Shown here: positions 1-8,579 of the stretch, in pieces
How the letters are laid out: every line of letters starts with the position of its first letter
How positions within the stretch are numbered: the stretch's first letter is position 1
Assembly: GCA_020850615.1 (NCBI GenBank)
Contig: JADZEI010000067.1
Location: forward strand, 1-64,000
Direction of reading: 5' to 3'
From: Dehalococcoidia bacterium
GTDB lineage: Bacteria; Chloroflexota; Dehalococcoidia; Tepidiformales; Tepidiformaceae
Length of the DNA: 64,000 nucleotides
The notes under the pieces: generated by a model
Told to the model about the DNA's origin: nothing
The model's input: only the letters and a program-made list of their open reading frames with translations
The model's database searches: none
Program-made: the position numbers and the translations under genes

Positions 1-3
1 CGA

Positions 4-46
4 CCCCTCTCCCCCGCGGGGGAGAGGGGAGCCATGCCGTGCTGGA
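4..46. repeat. G/C-rich palindromic repeat, copy 1
   Basis: Positions 4-29 form a perfect 26-base palindrome (CCCCTCTCCCCC core and its complement), followed by AGCCATGCCGTGCTGG. A second imperfect copy with the same tail lies at 110-152. Related hairpins recur at 14770, 39411, 53438 and 59929. This is a dispersed REP-like element. The rest of 1-301 holds no gene I can support. Confidence 0.7.
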
Positions 47-109
47 GGATGAGCATGGCAGCATGCGGCCGGACTTGCCGAATCCTGTTCTGGTCAGCGA
101 CGCCCATCT

Positions 110-152
110 CCTCCTTCTCCCCTGCGGGGGAGGGGAGCCGAGCCGTGCTGGG
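110..152. repeat. G/C-rich palindromic repeat, copy 2
   Basis: Imperfect direct copy of the element at 4-46: a CTCCCC/GGGGAG hairpin followed by AGCCGAGCCGTGCTGG. The two copies are about 105 bases apart upstream of the DUF3352 gene, with no coding potential between them. Confidence 0.6.
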
Positions 153-301
153 AGCGAGGGGCTGCCGCAGTCATTGGTCAGGTGACATTCCCAAATCTCC
201 CGCCGCTGTGTGACCCTCCCCAACTTCCCCAGGACGGCCGATAGTTACTCTGCAGCCCGTCGCCGGACGATCGGCGAATCCAGGGGAGCGAGCACCCAAC
301 C

Positions 302-1867
302 ATGTCGACATTGCCCCGCCGCCAATACGGCCTCTTCCTGACGGCCGGCCTCGCCGCGATTGCCGCGGTCGTTGCCGGAGTCGTCCTCTTCACTTCGAGC
401 AAGGCCTCCGGGGTCGAGCTCACCACGGCCAAGCTGGTCCCGTCCGATGCCGGCCTCTACTACGCCATCAACACGGACCTCGATTCGAGCCAGTGGATCG
501 CCACCTTCGACCTCGCGAAGCGCATGGGCGAAGAGGACCCCGAGGAGCAGATCAAGGACGGCGCCGACGATGTGGACATCGCCTGGGACGACGAAGTGGC
601 GCCGTTCCTCGGCGGCAATGCCGCCGTCTACCTCCACAGCGTGGACGTCATCGAAGGCGACATGCGCGGCGCGGTCATCCTCAAGGCCGACGACGCCGAA
701 AAGGCGATGGACGTCATCCTCGACCGTGCGGGCGAGGACTGGGAAGACGGCACCGAAGACGGCCGCGAGTACCACTTCGACGAGTTCTCCGGCATCTGGC
801 TCGCGCGCATTGATGACCACATCGTCCTCGCCGCGAGCGAGGAGTCGCTGTTCGAAGTGTTCGCGGTCGCCGATGGCGACGTCGCCTCGCTCGACCAGAA
901 CGACGAGTACCGGCAGCTCCGCGACGACCTGAGCTCGAACTTCCTCTACTTCGTCTACGTGAACGCCGACGCCTTCGCCGAAGACGCGCTCGACTCGGTG
1001 GCGCGCGATGCGCTCGAAGAAGCCGGCGTCGACGAGCTGGCCCTCAAGCCAATGGCCTTCGTGGCGGGCGCGAAGAAGGACAGCTTCGAGTTCCAGGCAG
1101 CCTCGGTGGCCGGGCCGGGCACCGTCTCGGCGATGCTGGAGGCGAAGGACTCGCGCTTCGCGGACCTCGTGCCCGCGGACACGAGCGTCTTCGCCGTCAC
1201 CCGGAACATCGCCCAGGCCTGGGAAGAATCGGTCGAGCAGGCGCGTAGCACCATCGACGACGCCATCAGCGAGGACTCCGAGTACGACAGCCTCGATGAC
1301 GCGCTGCGCGACGCCGGGAGCGAGGTCGGCCTCGAAAGCATCCAGGAGCTCATCGACCAGCTCACCGGCGAGGCGGCCGTGGCATTCTGGTTCCCAACCG
1401 GCGACACGGAAGAGGCCGAGGGCGTTTTCCTCGCCGAGGTGGCCAGCGAAGCGGACGCCCGCGACATCATCGGGCGCATGAGCACCAGCGACGGTAGCCG
1501 CATCAAGGGCACCGAACAGGTGGACGGCGTCGAGATGACGCTGTTCGAGGACGAGGACGGCGAGGAGGCCGCCTGGGCCATCCGCGACGGCTACATCGTC
1601 ATCGGCTCGGTCGAGGGCGTGCGGCGCATCCTCGAAGGCGGCGAGAGCCTGGCCGACAGCGAGCGCTACCAGCGCACGGTGAGCCAGGTGCCCAGCCGCC
1701 TCGGCACGTTCCTCTTCGTGGACCTGCACGAAGTGCTGCGTCTCGAAGAAGCGGGCGTGCCGGAGGAGCTCGACGACGCCACGAGCGCGCTCGAAGGCCT
1801 CATCGTCAACCTTGTCGCCGACCGGGACATCGCGCGGATCAACGCTGCGCTGACCATCGCGGAGTAA
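302..1867 (+). CDS. DUF3352 domain-containing membrane-anchored protein
   Basis: The 521-residue product starts at an ATG. One hydrophobic segment at about residues 10-31 gives a signal anchor, and the rest is a large, very acidic extracytoplasmic domain. The layout (N-terminal anchor, repeated alpha/beta units, FVDLHEVL-like segments near the C-terminus) matches the DUF3352 family, whose biochemical role is unknown to me. It probably shares a transcript with the small membrane protein that starts 4 bases after its stop. The acidic composition may simply reflect the high-GC codon bias (GAC/GAG). The family call is moderately sure; no function is assigned. Confidence 0.75.
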   Translation: MSTLPRRQYGLFLTAGLAAIAAVVAGVVLFTSSKASGVELTTAKLVPSDAGLYYAINTDLDSSQWIATFDLAKRMGEEDPEEQIKDGADDVDIAWDDEVAPFLGGNAAVYLHSVDVIEGDMRGAVILKADDAEKAMDVILDRAGEDWEDGTEDGREYHFDEFSGIWLARIDDHIVLAASEESLFEVFAVADGDVASLDQNDEYRQLRDDLSSNFLYFVYVNADAFAEDALDSVARDALEEAGVDELALKPMAFVAGAKKDSFEFQAASVAGPGTVSAMLEAKDSRFADLVPADTSVFAVTRNIAQAWEESVEQARSTIDDAISEDSEYDSLDDALRDAGSEVGLESIQELIDQLTGEAAVAFWFPTGDTEEAEGVFLAEVASEADARDIIGRMSTSDGSRIKGTEQVDGVEMTLFEDEDGEEAAWAIRDGYIVIGSVEGVRRILEGGESLADSERYQRTVSQVPSRLGTFLFVDLHEVLRLEEAGVPEELDDATSALEGLIVNLVADRDIARINAALTIAE

Positions 1868-1871
1868 GCGC

Positions 1872-2348
1872 GTGACCATGGCCGCGGCCGCGAGCACGAT
1901 CAGCAGCATGCGCCCCCGGGACACCCTGGCGAAGGTGCGGAGCTGGTCGCGGCTCGCGGCCGGGCCACTGGCGTTCGTGGCGTTCTTCCTGCCATGGGCG
2001 CACGGCCCCGGCGTGCTCGCCGGCCAGTCCTACAGCGGCTTCGAGCTGGTCGGCTTCGCCGGGCGGCTCCAGGCGCTGGACCTGACCATCGCCCAGGGCG
2101 CGACGCTCTGGGCGGTGCGACTCGCCATCCTCGGGGTGGCGATCGCCGGGGCCTGGCTCACCGTGCTGGCGCCCCGCCACCACTGGCACCCCGCCTACCA
2201 CGCCAGCGGCTGGTACATCGCCGCCTTCGCGGGCCTGGTCGCCACGCTCGGGCTGCTGCGAAGCGGCCTAACGGTCCCGCCGGCCGGGCTGGCGCTGCTC
2301 GCCGCCGCGGGCGCCGCCTGGGTGCTCCGCACCCGCGCGGGGGTGTAG
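1872..2348 (+). CDS. Small multi-pass membrane protein, unknown function
   Basis: The 158-residue product starts at GTG 1872 (or ATG 1878). Four hydrophobic segments are visible, at about residues 28-46, 72-95, 115-132 and 138-153, with a His-rich loop (RHHWHPAYH) between the second and third. It follows the DUF3352 gene by 4 bases and ends 14 bases before the convergent peptidase gene, so it is probably the last gene of a two-gene operon. I do not recognise a family. Confidence 0.65.
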   Translation: MTMAAAASTISSMRPRDTLAKVRSWSRLAAGPLAFVAFFLPWAHGPGVLAGQSYSGFELVGFAGRLQALDLTIAQGATLWAVRLAILGVAIAGAWLTVLAPRHHWHPAYHASGWYIAAFAGLVATLGLLRSGLTVPPAGLALLAAAGAAWVLRTRAGV

Positions 2349-2362
2349 CGGGCGGCGCGCGC

Positions 2363-4504
2363 TTACAGGTGCTGTTCCAAGTAGCCGAGCACGCGGCGCT
2401 CCTGGTACTCAAGGCCCTTCGCGTCGCGCGGCATGTGGCGCTCCTCCGGGAAGATCAGCGTGTCGTACTCCTTCTGCGCCGCCGCGAGCGCGACCATCAG
2501 CCGCGCCGTGTGCCGGAAGTGCACGTTCTCGTCGACCATGCCGTGGACCAGCATGAGCTTGCCGCGCAGCGCATCGACGTGCGCCATCACCGAGCTCTCG
2601 CGGTACCCCTCGGGGTTGCGCTGCGGCGTCGAGATGTACCGCTCGGTGTAGGCCGTGTCGTAGCCGTCCCAGTGCGTCACCGGCGCGCCCGCCACGCCGA
2701 CCCGGAACAGCTCCGGCTCGCGCAGCATCGCCATCAGCGTCGCATAGCCGCCGTAGCTCCAGCCGTAGATGCCCACCCGGCCGATGTCGACGAAGTCGTA
2801 GTTCGCGGCGAGCCAGCGCACCGCCGCCGCCTGGTCCTCGATCTCCACGCGGCCGGGCTCGCGGTGGATCGGCGCTTCGAAGGCGAGGCCCCGGTTCGCG
2901 CTGCCGCGGTTGTCGACCTTCAGCACGGCGAAGCCTCGCTGCGCGAGATACTGCGCCCGCAGGTCCACCGTCATCGACCAGTCGTCGATGACCCGCTGCG
3001 CGTGGGGCCCGCCATAGACCGAGACCACGAGCGGGTAGCGCTTCCCCGGTTCGAGCCGCGCCGGCCGGTAGAGCGCGCCGTAGAGCGTGGTTGCCCCGTC
3101 CGCCGCGGGGAGCGTCACGATCTCCGGCGGCGCCAGGCCGAGCTGCTCCGCCGTCACGTCCGGCGCCTCGAAGAGCACTGCCTCCTCGCCGCCGTCGCTC
3201 GTGCGGCGGAGGGTGATGCGCGCCGCCCGCTCGCGCGTGCTGTGGGTGTCGACGAAGCGCGTGCCGTCGGCCGAGACCACGCAATCGTGCCACCCGGCGC
3301 CCTCGGTAAGCCGCCGCACCTCGCCGCCATCGAGCGAGACCGCGTAGAGGTGCCGCTCGGTGACGCCGTCCTTCGTGCCCGAGAAGTAGGCCACGCGCGC
3401 CCGCTCGTCGAGCGAAACCAGCCGCGTCACGACCCACTCGCCGCTGGTGAGCGCCCGCAGCTCGCGGCCGTCCGGCGCGTGGAGCGAGAGGTGGCGGTAG
3501 CCTGTCGCCTCGCTCGACCGGAGGATCTCGCCGGTTTCGAGCAGGCGCGTGTCGTTCGAGAGGTTGAGCCACGGCTCGCTGTGCTCGTCGATGAGCCGTG
3601 TCGGTTCGCCGCCGGGGAATGCCAGCAGGCGCAGGTCGAGCTGGTCGCGTGAGAGCACCTGCGCGGTGAGCACACCGTCGGGCCGCCAGGCGACCCGCGC
3701 GAGATAGATGTCGTCGTCCTCGCCCGTGTCCAGCCAGTGGACCGCGCCGGACTCCACCTCCACCACGCCCAGCCGCAGCACGGCGTTCCGCTCGCCGGCG
3801 AAGGGGTAGTGGTGGTGCTCGATGTCGACCACGTCCTTGCCCTGGTGGACGACCGGGTAGACCGGGATGTGGCGTTCGTCGGCGCGGATAAAGGCGATAC
3901 GGCGGCCGGTCGGGTCCCACCAGAAGCCGCGGTCGCGGTCGAGCTCTTCCTGGGCCATGAACTCCGCGAGGCCGTTGGTCAGCCCGTCCCCGGCGTCGTG
4001 GGTCAGGCGGCGCGGCGCACCGCCCGGCACGGCCGCGACGTAGAGGTCGCCCGCGCGGACGAACGCGACCTGCGTGCCGTCGGGGCTGAGGTGCGGGTCG
4101 ATGGCGTTGTCGCAGCCGGGGAGCTCCTCCAGCGGCCCGCCATCGATGCTCACAAAGAGCCGGCCGCCGCCCGGCACGAGCAGCAGGGGCTTCGCGGCCG
4201 TGCGCGCCCACTGGTACGCGGTGACGCCAAGCTCGCGCAGCCGCGCCCGCTCGCGGCGGAACTCCTCTTCGCGCGACAGCTCGCCCTCGTTCGTCGAGGC
4301 GGGCGGCGGGCCGGCGAGCACGGTCCGCTCGCCCGTGGCGATGTCGTACCGCCAGAGGCTGCGCACCAGGCTGCCCTCGGCGCTGTACAGGTAGGTGACC
4401 GCGGCGCTGTCGGGCGTGAACCCGAGCGCGCCCGGGACGACCGCCCCCGGACGCGGGAAGGCGGCCACCTGTTCGATGGTCAGGGCTTCGTAGGGGCGGG
4501 TCAC
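2363..4504 (-). CDS. S9 family peptidase, dipeptidyl-peptidase IV-like
   Basis: The 713-residue product has an N-terminal beta-propeller (DPPIV_N) and a C-terminal alpha/beta hydrolase. The triad is readable: nucleophile Ser583 in GWSYGG, Asp658 in HGMVDEN, His690 in EERHMPR. The EE pair at EFMAQEELDRDRGFWW matches the substrate N-terminus-binding Glu motif of DPP-IV, so removal of X-Pro dipeptides is likely. No signal peptide is seen, which suggests a cytoplasmic enzyme. The start is GTG at 4504, sharing the bases GTGA with the stop of the upstream Xaa-Pro aminopeptidase. The open frame runs on upstream, but that part is a shadow of the neighbour. The pair forms a proline-peptide degradation unit. 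Confidence 0.9.
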   Translation of the reverse strand: MTRPYEALTIEQVAAFPRPGAVVPGALGFTPDSAAVTYLYSAEGSLVRSLWRYDIATGERTVLAGPPPASTNEGELSREEEFRRERARLRELGVTAYQWARTAAKPLLLVPGGGRLFVSIDGGPLEELPGCDNAIDPHLSPDGTQVAFVRAGDLYVAAVPGGAPRRLTHDAGDGLTNGLAEFMAQEELDRDRGFWWDPTGRRIAFIRADERHIPVYPVVHQGKDVVDIEHHHYPFAGERNAVLRLGVVEVESGAVHWLDTGEDDDIYLARVAWRPDGVLTAQVLSRDQLDLRLLAFPGGEPTRLIDEHSEPWLNLSNDTRLLETGEILRSSEATGYRHLSLHAPDGRELRALTSGEWVVTRLVSLDERARVAYFSGTKDGVTERHLYAVSLDGGEVRRLTEGAGWHDCVVSADGTRFVDTHSTRERAARITLRRTSDGGEEAVLFEAPDVTAEQLGLAPPEIVTLPAADGATTLYGALYRPARLEPGKRYPLVVSVYGGPHAQRVIDDWSMTVDLRAQYLAQRGFAVLKVDNRGSANRGLAFEAPIHREPGRVEIEDQAAAVRWLAANYDFVDIGRVGIYGWSYGGYATLMAMLREPELFRVGVAGAPVTHWDGYDTAYTERYISTPQRNPEGYRESSVMAHVDALRGKLMLVHGMVDENVHFRHTARLMVALAAAQKEYDTLIFPEERHMPRDAKGLEYQERRVLGYLEQHL

Positions 4505-5886
4505 GCGGGCTGTGCCTCCTGGCGCAGGGCCTCGATGGCGGCGGCGGACTTCGGCAGCGCGGCCGTGAGCACTTCCGCGCCGTCCGGGGTAATAAGCACG
4601 TCGTCTTCGATGCGGATGCCGCCGAAATCGAGCAACTCGTCCACGCGCTCCCAGGCGACGTCGTCGCGGTACCGTTCGCGGCGGGCCGGGTCCTCCAGGA
4701 TCGCGCGCACGAAGTAGATCCCGGGCTCGATCGTCACCACGTAGCCGGGCTGGAGCGGCAGGTCGGCCCGCAGCCACTTGAGCCCGAAGCGGTCGCTCGG
4801 CGCGCGCCCCGCGAGGCAGCCGCCCGCGTCGTGCGTCGCCAGCCCAAGCATGTGCCCGAGGCCGTGGGGGAAGAACAGCGCGTGTGCGTCGCGCTCCACG
4901 AGGTCCTGCGGGGCGCCGCGCAGGATGCCGAGGTCCACCAGGCCCGCCGCGATCTGCTCCGCGGCCTCGAGGTGGAGCTCGCGGTACTCCTTGCCCGGCC
5001 GCGCCTTCGCGATCGCCCTCTCCTGCGTGGCGAGCACGAGCTCGTAGAGGTCGCGCTGGATGCCGGTGAACCGTGGGCCCACCGGGAACGTGCGCGTCAC
5101 GTCGGCGGCGTAGCCCTCGTGCTCGCCGGCGGCGTCGATGAGGACGATGTCGCCGTCTCGTAGCTCGCGCTGCGTGGGCGAGAAGTGCAGGACCGCGCCG
5201 TTCGGCCCAGTCCCGACGATCGAACCGTAGGCGGTGCGCGCCGCGCCGTGGCGGAAGAACTCGGCTTCGAGCTCGACCTGCAAGCGGCGCTCGGTCATCC
5301 CCGCGCGGGCGGTGCGCAGCGCGAGCAGGTGGCCGGCGACGCTCTGCCGCGCCGCCTCGCGCATCTTCGCGAGTTCGTCGCCGTCCTTCGCGCGCCGTGC
5401 CTCGGCGATCACCGCCGCCAGCCGCGACGAGCGCTCGCCGTCCACCTCCAGCTCGAGCGTGCGGAGCGACGGCATCGCATACCCGGCCGGGTGGTGGAGG
5501 ATGTCGGTGCTCCCGAGGAGCGCAAGCGGCTCGCCGCGGTGCGCTTCCAGCCAGCCGCGCAGCGCCGCCGTCCCGCGCACGCGCTCCAGCGCGGCCCGCC
5601 CGGCGATCGCGTCGAGCGGCTCGCTGTCGCCCGTCCAGATCCGCTCGTCCTCGTCCGCCACCGGCGCGAACAACGTCCAGCCCTCGCGCGGGTCGAAGGC
5701 GAGGACGCTGCCGGTGAGTTGCGTCCCGGCGAGGTAGTAGTGCTCGTTGTGGGCGTGGAAGTCGTGAAACTGGTCCGTCCCCTCGACCGGGACCGGCAGC
5801 CCGGAGGGGATGACCACCGGGCCGCGCAGGCCGCCCCACGCCGATTCGATGCGCGCCCGCCGCGCGCGGAGCTGTTCGGGGTCCAT
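4501..5886 (-). CDS. pepP: Xaa-Pro aminopeptidase (M24B metallopeptidase)
   Basis: The 461-residue product carries an N-terminal AMP_N-like domain and a C-terminal pita-bread M24 domain. Metal ligands are visible as Asp251 and Asp262 (IDAAGEHEGYAADVTRTF), His345 in HGLGHMLGL, Glu in VVTIEPG and Glu in GGIRIEDD. It removes N-terminal residues that precede proline, complementing the DPP-IV-like enzyme encoded immediately downstream (4-base overlap). A TACACT box lies 7 bases before the ATG with no Shine-Dalgarno, which suggests a leaderless transcript. Length and motifs are normal for the family. Confidence 0.92.
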   Translation of the reverse strand: MDPEQLRARRARIESAWGGLRGPVVIPSGLPVPVEGTDQFHDFHAHNEHYYLAGTQLTGSVLAFDPREGWTLFAPVADEDERIWTGDSEPLDAIAGRAALERVRGTAALRGWLEAHRGEPLALLGSTDILHHPAGYAMPSLRTLELEVDGERSSRLAAVIAEARRAKDGDELAKMREAARQSVAGHLLALRTARAGMTERRLQVELEAEFFRHGAARTAYGSIVGTGPNGAVLHFSPTQRELRDGDIVLIDAAGEHEGYAADVTRTFPVGPRFTGIQRDLYELVLATQERAIAKARPGKEYRELHLEAAEQIAAGLVDLGILRGAPQDLVERDAHALFFPHGLGHMLGLATHDAGGCLAGRAPSDRFGLKWLRADLPLQPGYVVTIEPGIYFVRAILEDPARRERYRDDVAWERVDELLDFGGIRIEDDVLITPDGAEVLTAALPKSAAAIEALRQEAQPA

Positions 5887-5926
5887 GGACGGGAGTGTAC
5901 CGGAGCACCGCCCCGCCGTGCGCCGG

Positions 5927-6895
5927 CTAGCGGTACTGCGCCGCGGCTTCGCGCAGGGAGCTCGCGATGAGGTCGACCAGCTCGGGCGGGGAGACGACGC
6001 GGGCGGCGGGCCCCCAGCTTCGCACCCACGGCACGAAGTCCAGGAAGCTCGGGATGCGCAGCTCCAGGCGGATACAGCCGTCGTCCGCCCAGGTGATCCG
6101 CTGCGACGGGTGCCAGGCGGATTCGGCCACGCGCCCCGCCGCTTCGGACGTGAATTCGACGACGACGTGGTGCTCGTCGTCGCCGAAGACCACGTCCCAG
6201 CTGCGGCTCAGCTTGTCCGTGATCTCGTCGAGCCCATCGGGCACGAAGGCGTCGCCGGTGAGCTCGGCGCTGGCGATCCGGTCCACCTTGAACGTGCGCA
6301 CCTGGTCGTGCTCGGTGGAGTAGCCGATGATGTAGAGCCCCTGGCCGTTCGTGCTCGGTTCGAGCAGGTAGGGGTGCAGGTCCGTCGCACGCAGCTCCCG
6401 CGCCGACTGCGACCGGTACTGGATGGCCACCACCAGCGAGCCCGCCCAGGCGCTCGTCAGCGTTCGCAGCACGTCCATCTGGCCGGAGCGCTCGGGCCGC
6501 GAGCGCAGCGCCTTCGCGGACGAGCGGATCTGCGCGCTCAGGGGCGGCGGCATCGCGTCGGCGAGCTTCTCCATCGCGCCGATCCCGTCGTCGTCGCGGT
6601 GGTCCGCGTGCCGGAGCAGGATGCGCGTGGCGATGTAAAGTGCCCGCGCTTCGAACAGCGTGAAGCGCACCGCCCCGATCGGCGTCGACCCCGGCAGCAG
6701 CCGCCACCGCCGGGAGTTCCCCTCGACCAGCGGGACGCCGAGCTCGCTTTCGAGCGCGTTCAGGTCCCGCTGGATGGTCCGCGGACTGTAGCCCAGGTCC
6801 TCCGCGAGCTGGCGCACGCTCAGCCCGGCGGGGTTGGCCCGCAATCGCCGCTCGATTTCGACCAGGCGCGTCGCCCGTCGAACCTGTTCAGTCAC
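5927..6895 (-). CDS. WYL domain transcriptional regulator with N-terminal HTH
   Basis: The 322-residue product has an N-terminal DeoR/HTH_11-type winged helix (residues about 8-62, including GYSPRTIQRDLNALESELG), a central WYL domain (about 140-225) and a C-terminal WCX extension. WYL proteins bind nucleic-acid or nucleotide ligands and regulate many accessory and stress genes. The start is GTG, behind a strong GGGAGGAG ribosome site. It is transcribed divergently from DUF3090 across about 140 bases that include the short inverted repeat CGACA-N5-TGTCG at 6964-6978, a possible operator. The target genes are not evident. Confidence 0.88.
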   Translation of the reverse strand: MTEQVRRATRLVEIERRLRANPAGLSVRQLAEDLGYSPRTIQRDLNALESELGVPLVEGNSRRWRLLPGSTPIGAVRFTLFEARALYIATRILLRHADHRDDDGIGAMEKLADAMPPPLSAQIRSSAKALRSRPERSGQMDVLRTLTSAWAGSLVVAIQYRSQSARELRATDLHPYLLEPSTNGQGLYIIGYSTEHDQVRTFKVDRIASAELTGDAFVPDGLDEITDKLSRSWDVVFGDDEHHVVVEFTSEAAGRVAESAWHPSQRITWADDGCIRLELRIPSFLDFVPWVRSWGPAARVVSPPELVDLIASSLREAAAQYR

Positions 6896-7033
6896 CGCTC
6901 TCCTCCCGCCATATTTCCGCGCTGCCGCGTAGTTTCGATACGGGTTAACCTATTTGTCTAATGCGACACTTCCTGTCGTGTTGTGCGGCGGTGTCGCGAC
7001 CAAAATGGCCGCCTCGCGTACGATGCGATGCCG

Positions 7034-7543
7034 ATGCCTGAAACGAACGAACTGGGCCCCTGTTCCCTCGTCGAGGCGGAGTCGATCGGCCAGCCGGGCC
7101 AGCGCCGCTTCCGCCTCAAAGCCATGAACGACGACGGCGAAGCCGCGTCCATCTGGATGGAAAAGGAACAGCTCGTCGCCCTCGGCGAGGCGCTCGAAAA
7201 CGTCCTCCGCGAAGAACAGTACGAGTACACGCCGCTCCCGCTCGATGATCTGCCGCAGGCCGCGGTATTCCCGCTCTCGCCGTCGATCGATTTCCGCGCG
7301 GCGCAGCTCTCCATGGGCGTGAACCGCGACACCCGCCGGATCATTCTCATCGGCACCGACGGCGACGAAGACGACGCCACGTCCGTCTCGTTCGAATTCG
7401 ACTACCGCCGGGGCGCCGAACTCCGCCGCCAGGTGACGGACGTGGCCGCAGCCGGCCGGCCGCCCTGCCCGCTCTGCAGCGCGCCGCTCGACCCTTCGGG
7501 CCACGTCTGCCCGCGGTCGAACGGGCACCACGCCCAGGGTTAG
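7034..7543 (+). CDS. DUF3090 family protein
   Basis: The 169-residue product (the frame is also open from 7028 and 6983) has the DUF3090 hallmark ETNELGPC...EAESIGQPGQRRFRL, a KEQLVALGEAL segment and a C-terminal CPLC...CPRSNGH putative zinc knuckle. The family is common in actinobacteria and Chloroflexi and its role is unknown. A TACGAT box lies 9 bases before ATG 7034 and only 3 before ATG 7028, so I prefer 7034 as a leaderless start. The usual partner genes of this family (a phosphoglycerate-mutase-like protein, an SCO1664-like protein) are absent here. Confidence 0.85.
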   Translation: MPETNELGPCSLVEAESIGQPGQRRFRLKAMNDDGEAASIWMEKEQLVALGEALENVLREEQYEYTPLPLDDLPQAAVFPLSPSIDFRAAQLSMGVNRDTRRIILIGTDGDEDDATSVSFEFDYRRGAELRRQVTDVAAAGRPPCPLCSAPLDPSGHVCPRSNGHHAQG

Positions 7544-7641
7544 CGCGGGGAGCTGCGACCCGCGAGCAGCACGATGAGCGCGAGGAGCAGCGCAGCGCCG
7601 CCGCTCACGAGGACGATGAACTCCGGGGACCAGCCTTCCAT
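7540..7641 (-). CDS. Possible 33-residue single-pass membrane peptide
   Basis: The frame encodes MEGWSPEF followed by one clean hydrophobic helix (about residues 9-28) and a basic C-terminus (GRSSPR). It converges with the DUF3090 gene, overlapping its stop by 4 bases. A longer open frame extends upstream to 7782, but that part is not membrane-like and overlaps the PIG-L gene. No convincing ribosome site is visible, so this is a tentative small protein. Confidence 0.35.
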   Translation of the reverse strand: MEGWSPEFIVLVSGGAALLLALIVLLAGRSSPR

Positions 7642-7711
7642 CTGAGCCGTACCTGCGAAGTGGGGTACTGCTATTGACGGCAGATCCCGCGCGGAAGTTC
7701 CGTGTGTTACG

Positions 7712-8476
7712 TCACGAATCTCGCGGTGTGGCCCTGATCCAATCCGCGAACAGCCCCCGCGCGCGGTCTCGCGATACCACATCCGCGGCGCGGTACTGCT
7801 CGCGCTCCATGAGCGCGCCGACGATGCCGGGCGGGAAGAGCGCCTCCGGGTCGCCGCCGGGGAGCTGGCTGCGGTGCGCGGCGATCGCGGCGCGCTTCCG
7901 CGCGGCCACCGCCCGGATGTCCACCTCCAGGTCGCACCCGGCGTCGCCGATGTCCGCGGGAGGCGGGCTGGGCGGGTCGCCCATCATCCCGATGCACTTC
8001 TCGTACTGCGGCAGGAAGAGCCCACGCGGGAACGAGGCCAACAGCAGCGCCGGCCGCTGCTTTGCCGGGAGTGCGCGCCAGGCCGCCACCACCCAGCGGT
8101 ACACGGCGAGGTGGTCCGGGTGGCCATAGGCGCCGTCTGCGCCGAGCGACAGCACGACGTCGGCGCCGGTGTCCTGGAGCGCGCGCACGAGCGCGGCGGG
8201 CGGCGCCGCGACCTCGCGGAGCGCGCCGTCCGCCAGGCCCCAGGTGACCGGTGGCTCCGCGCCCAGCACCGCGCAGGCGGCGGCGAGCTCCCGCTCGCGC
8301 GCGGCGCCCACCTCCGCCGGGTCGCCGCCGTCGTGGACCTTTCCGCGTTCGCCCCGGGTGGCGCAGTGCACCAGGCAGCGCCAGCCGGCCGCGGCCGCCA
8401 GCGCAATCGTGCCCCCAAAGGCATACGCCTCGTCGTCGGGGTGCGGGGTGATCACCAGCAGCGTCGGCACCCGCAC
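7712..8476 (-). CDS. PIG-L family deacetylase (LmbE-like)
   Basis: The 254-residue product carries the zinc-binding HPDDE motif at residues 12-16 and the downstream GHPDH motif of the N-acetylglucosaminyl deacetylase fold (MshB, BshB, LmbE). Members deacetylate GlcNAc conjugates in mycothiol or bacillithiol synthesis or trim glycolipids; no thiol-pathway partner is nearby, so the substrate is open. Start GTG 8476 or GTG 8470. The frame stays open upstream to 8566, but that segment is Gly/Pro-rich and unlike the family. The gene stands alone between the small membrane ORF and the CAP protein. Confidence 0.85.
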   Translation of the reverse strand: MRVPTLLVITPHPDDEAYAFGGTIALAAAAGWRCLVHCATRGERGKVHDGGDPAEVGAARERELAAACAVLGAEPPVTWGLADGALREVAAPPAALVRALQDTGADVVLSLGADGAYGHPDHLAVYRWVVAAWRALPAKQRPALLLASFPRGLFLPQYEKCIGMMGDPPSPPPADIGDAGCDLEVDIRAVAARKRAAIAAHRSQLPGGDPEALFPPGIVGALMEREQYRAADVVSRDRARGLFADWIRATPRDS

Positions 8477-8579
8477 AGTAGAGAAGACGCCCGCGCCGCC
8501 CGCAAGCCAACACGAAGGTCCGGGGCCGATCGACCCGGGCCCTCCCGGCCCGCGCGGCGGTTGCAAGCCCGCCGCGTAC

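Noticed and set aside
4505-5908. N-terminal extension of the DPP-IV-like frame to 1181 residues
   Set aside because: That part is low-complexity Arg/Ala/Gly sequence and lies antiphase over pepP; the GTG 4504 overlap with the pepP stop gives the real start.
6964-6978. WYL regulator operator CGACA-N5-TGTCG
   Set aside because: Five-base arms are too short to call; kept only as a remark in the WYL entry.
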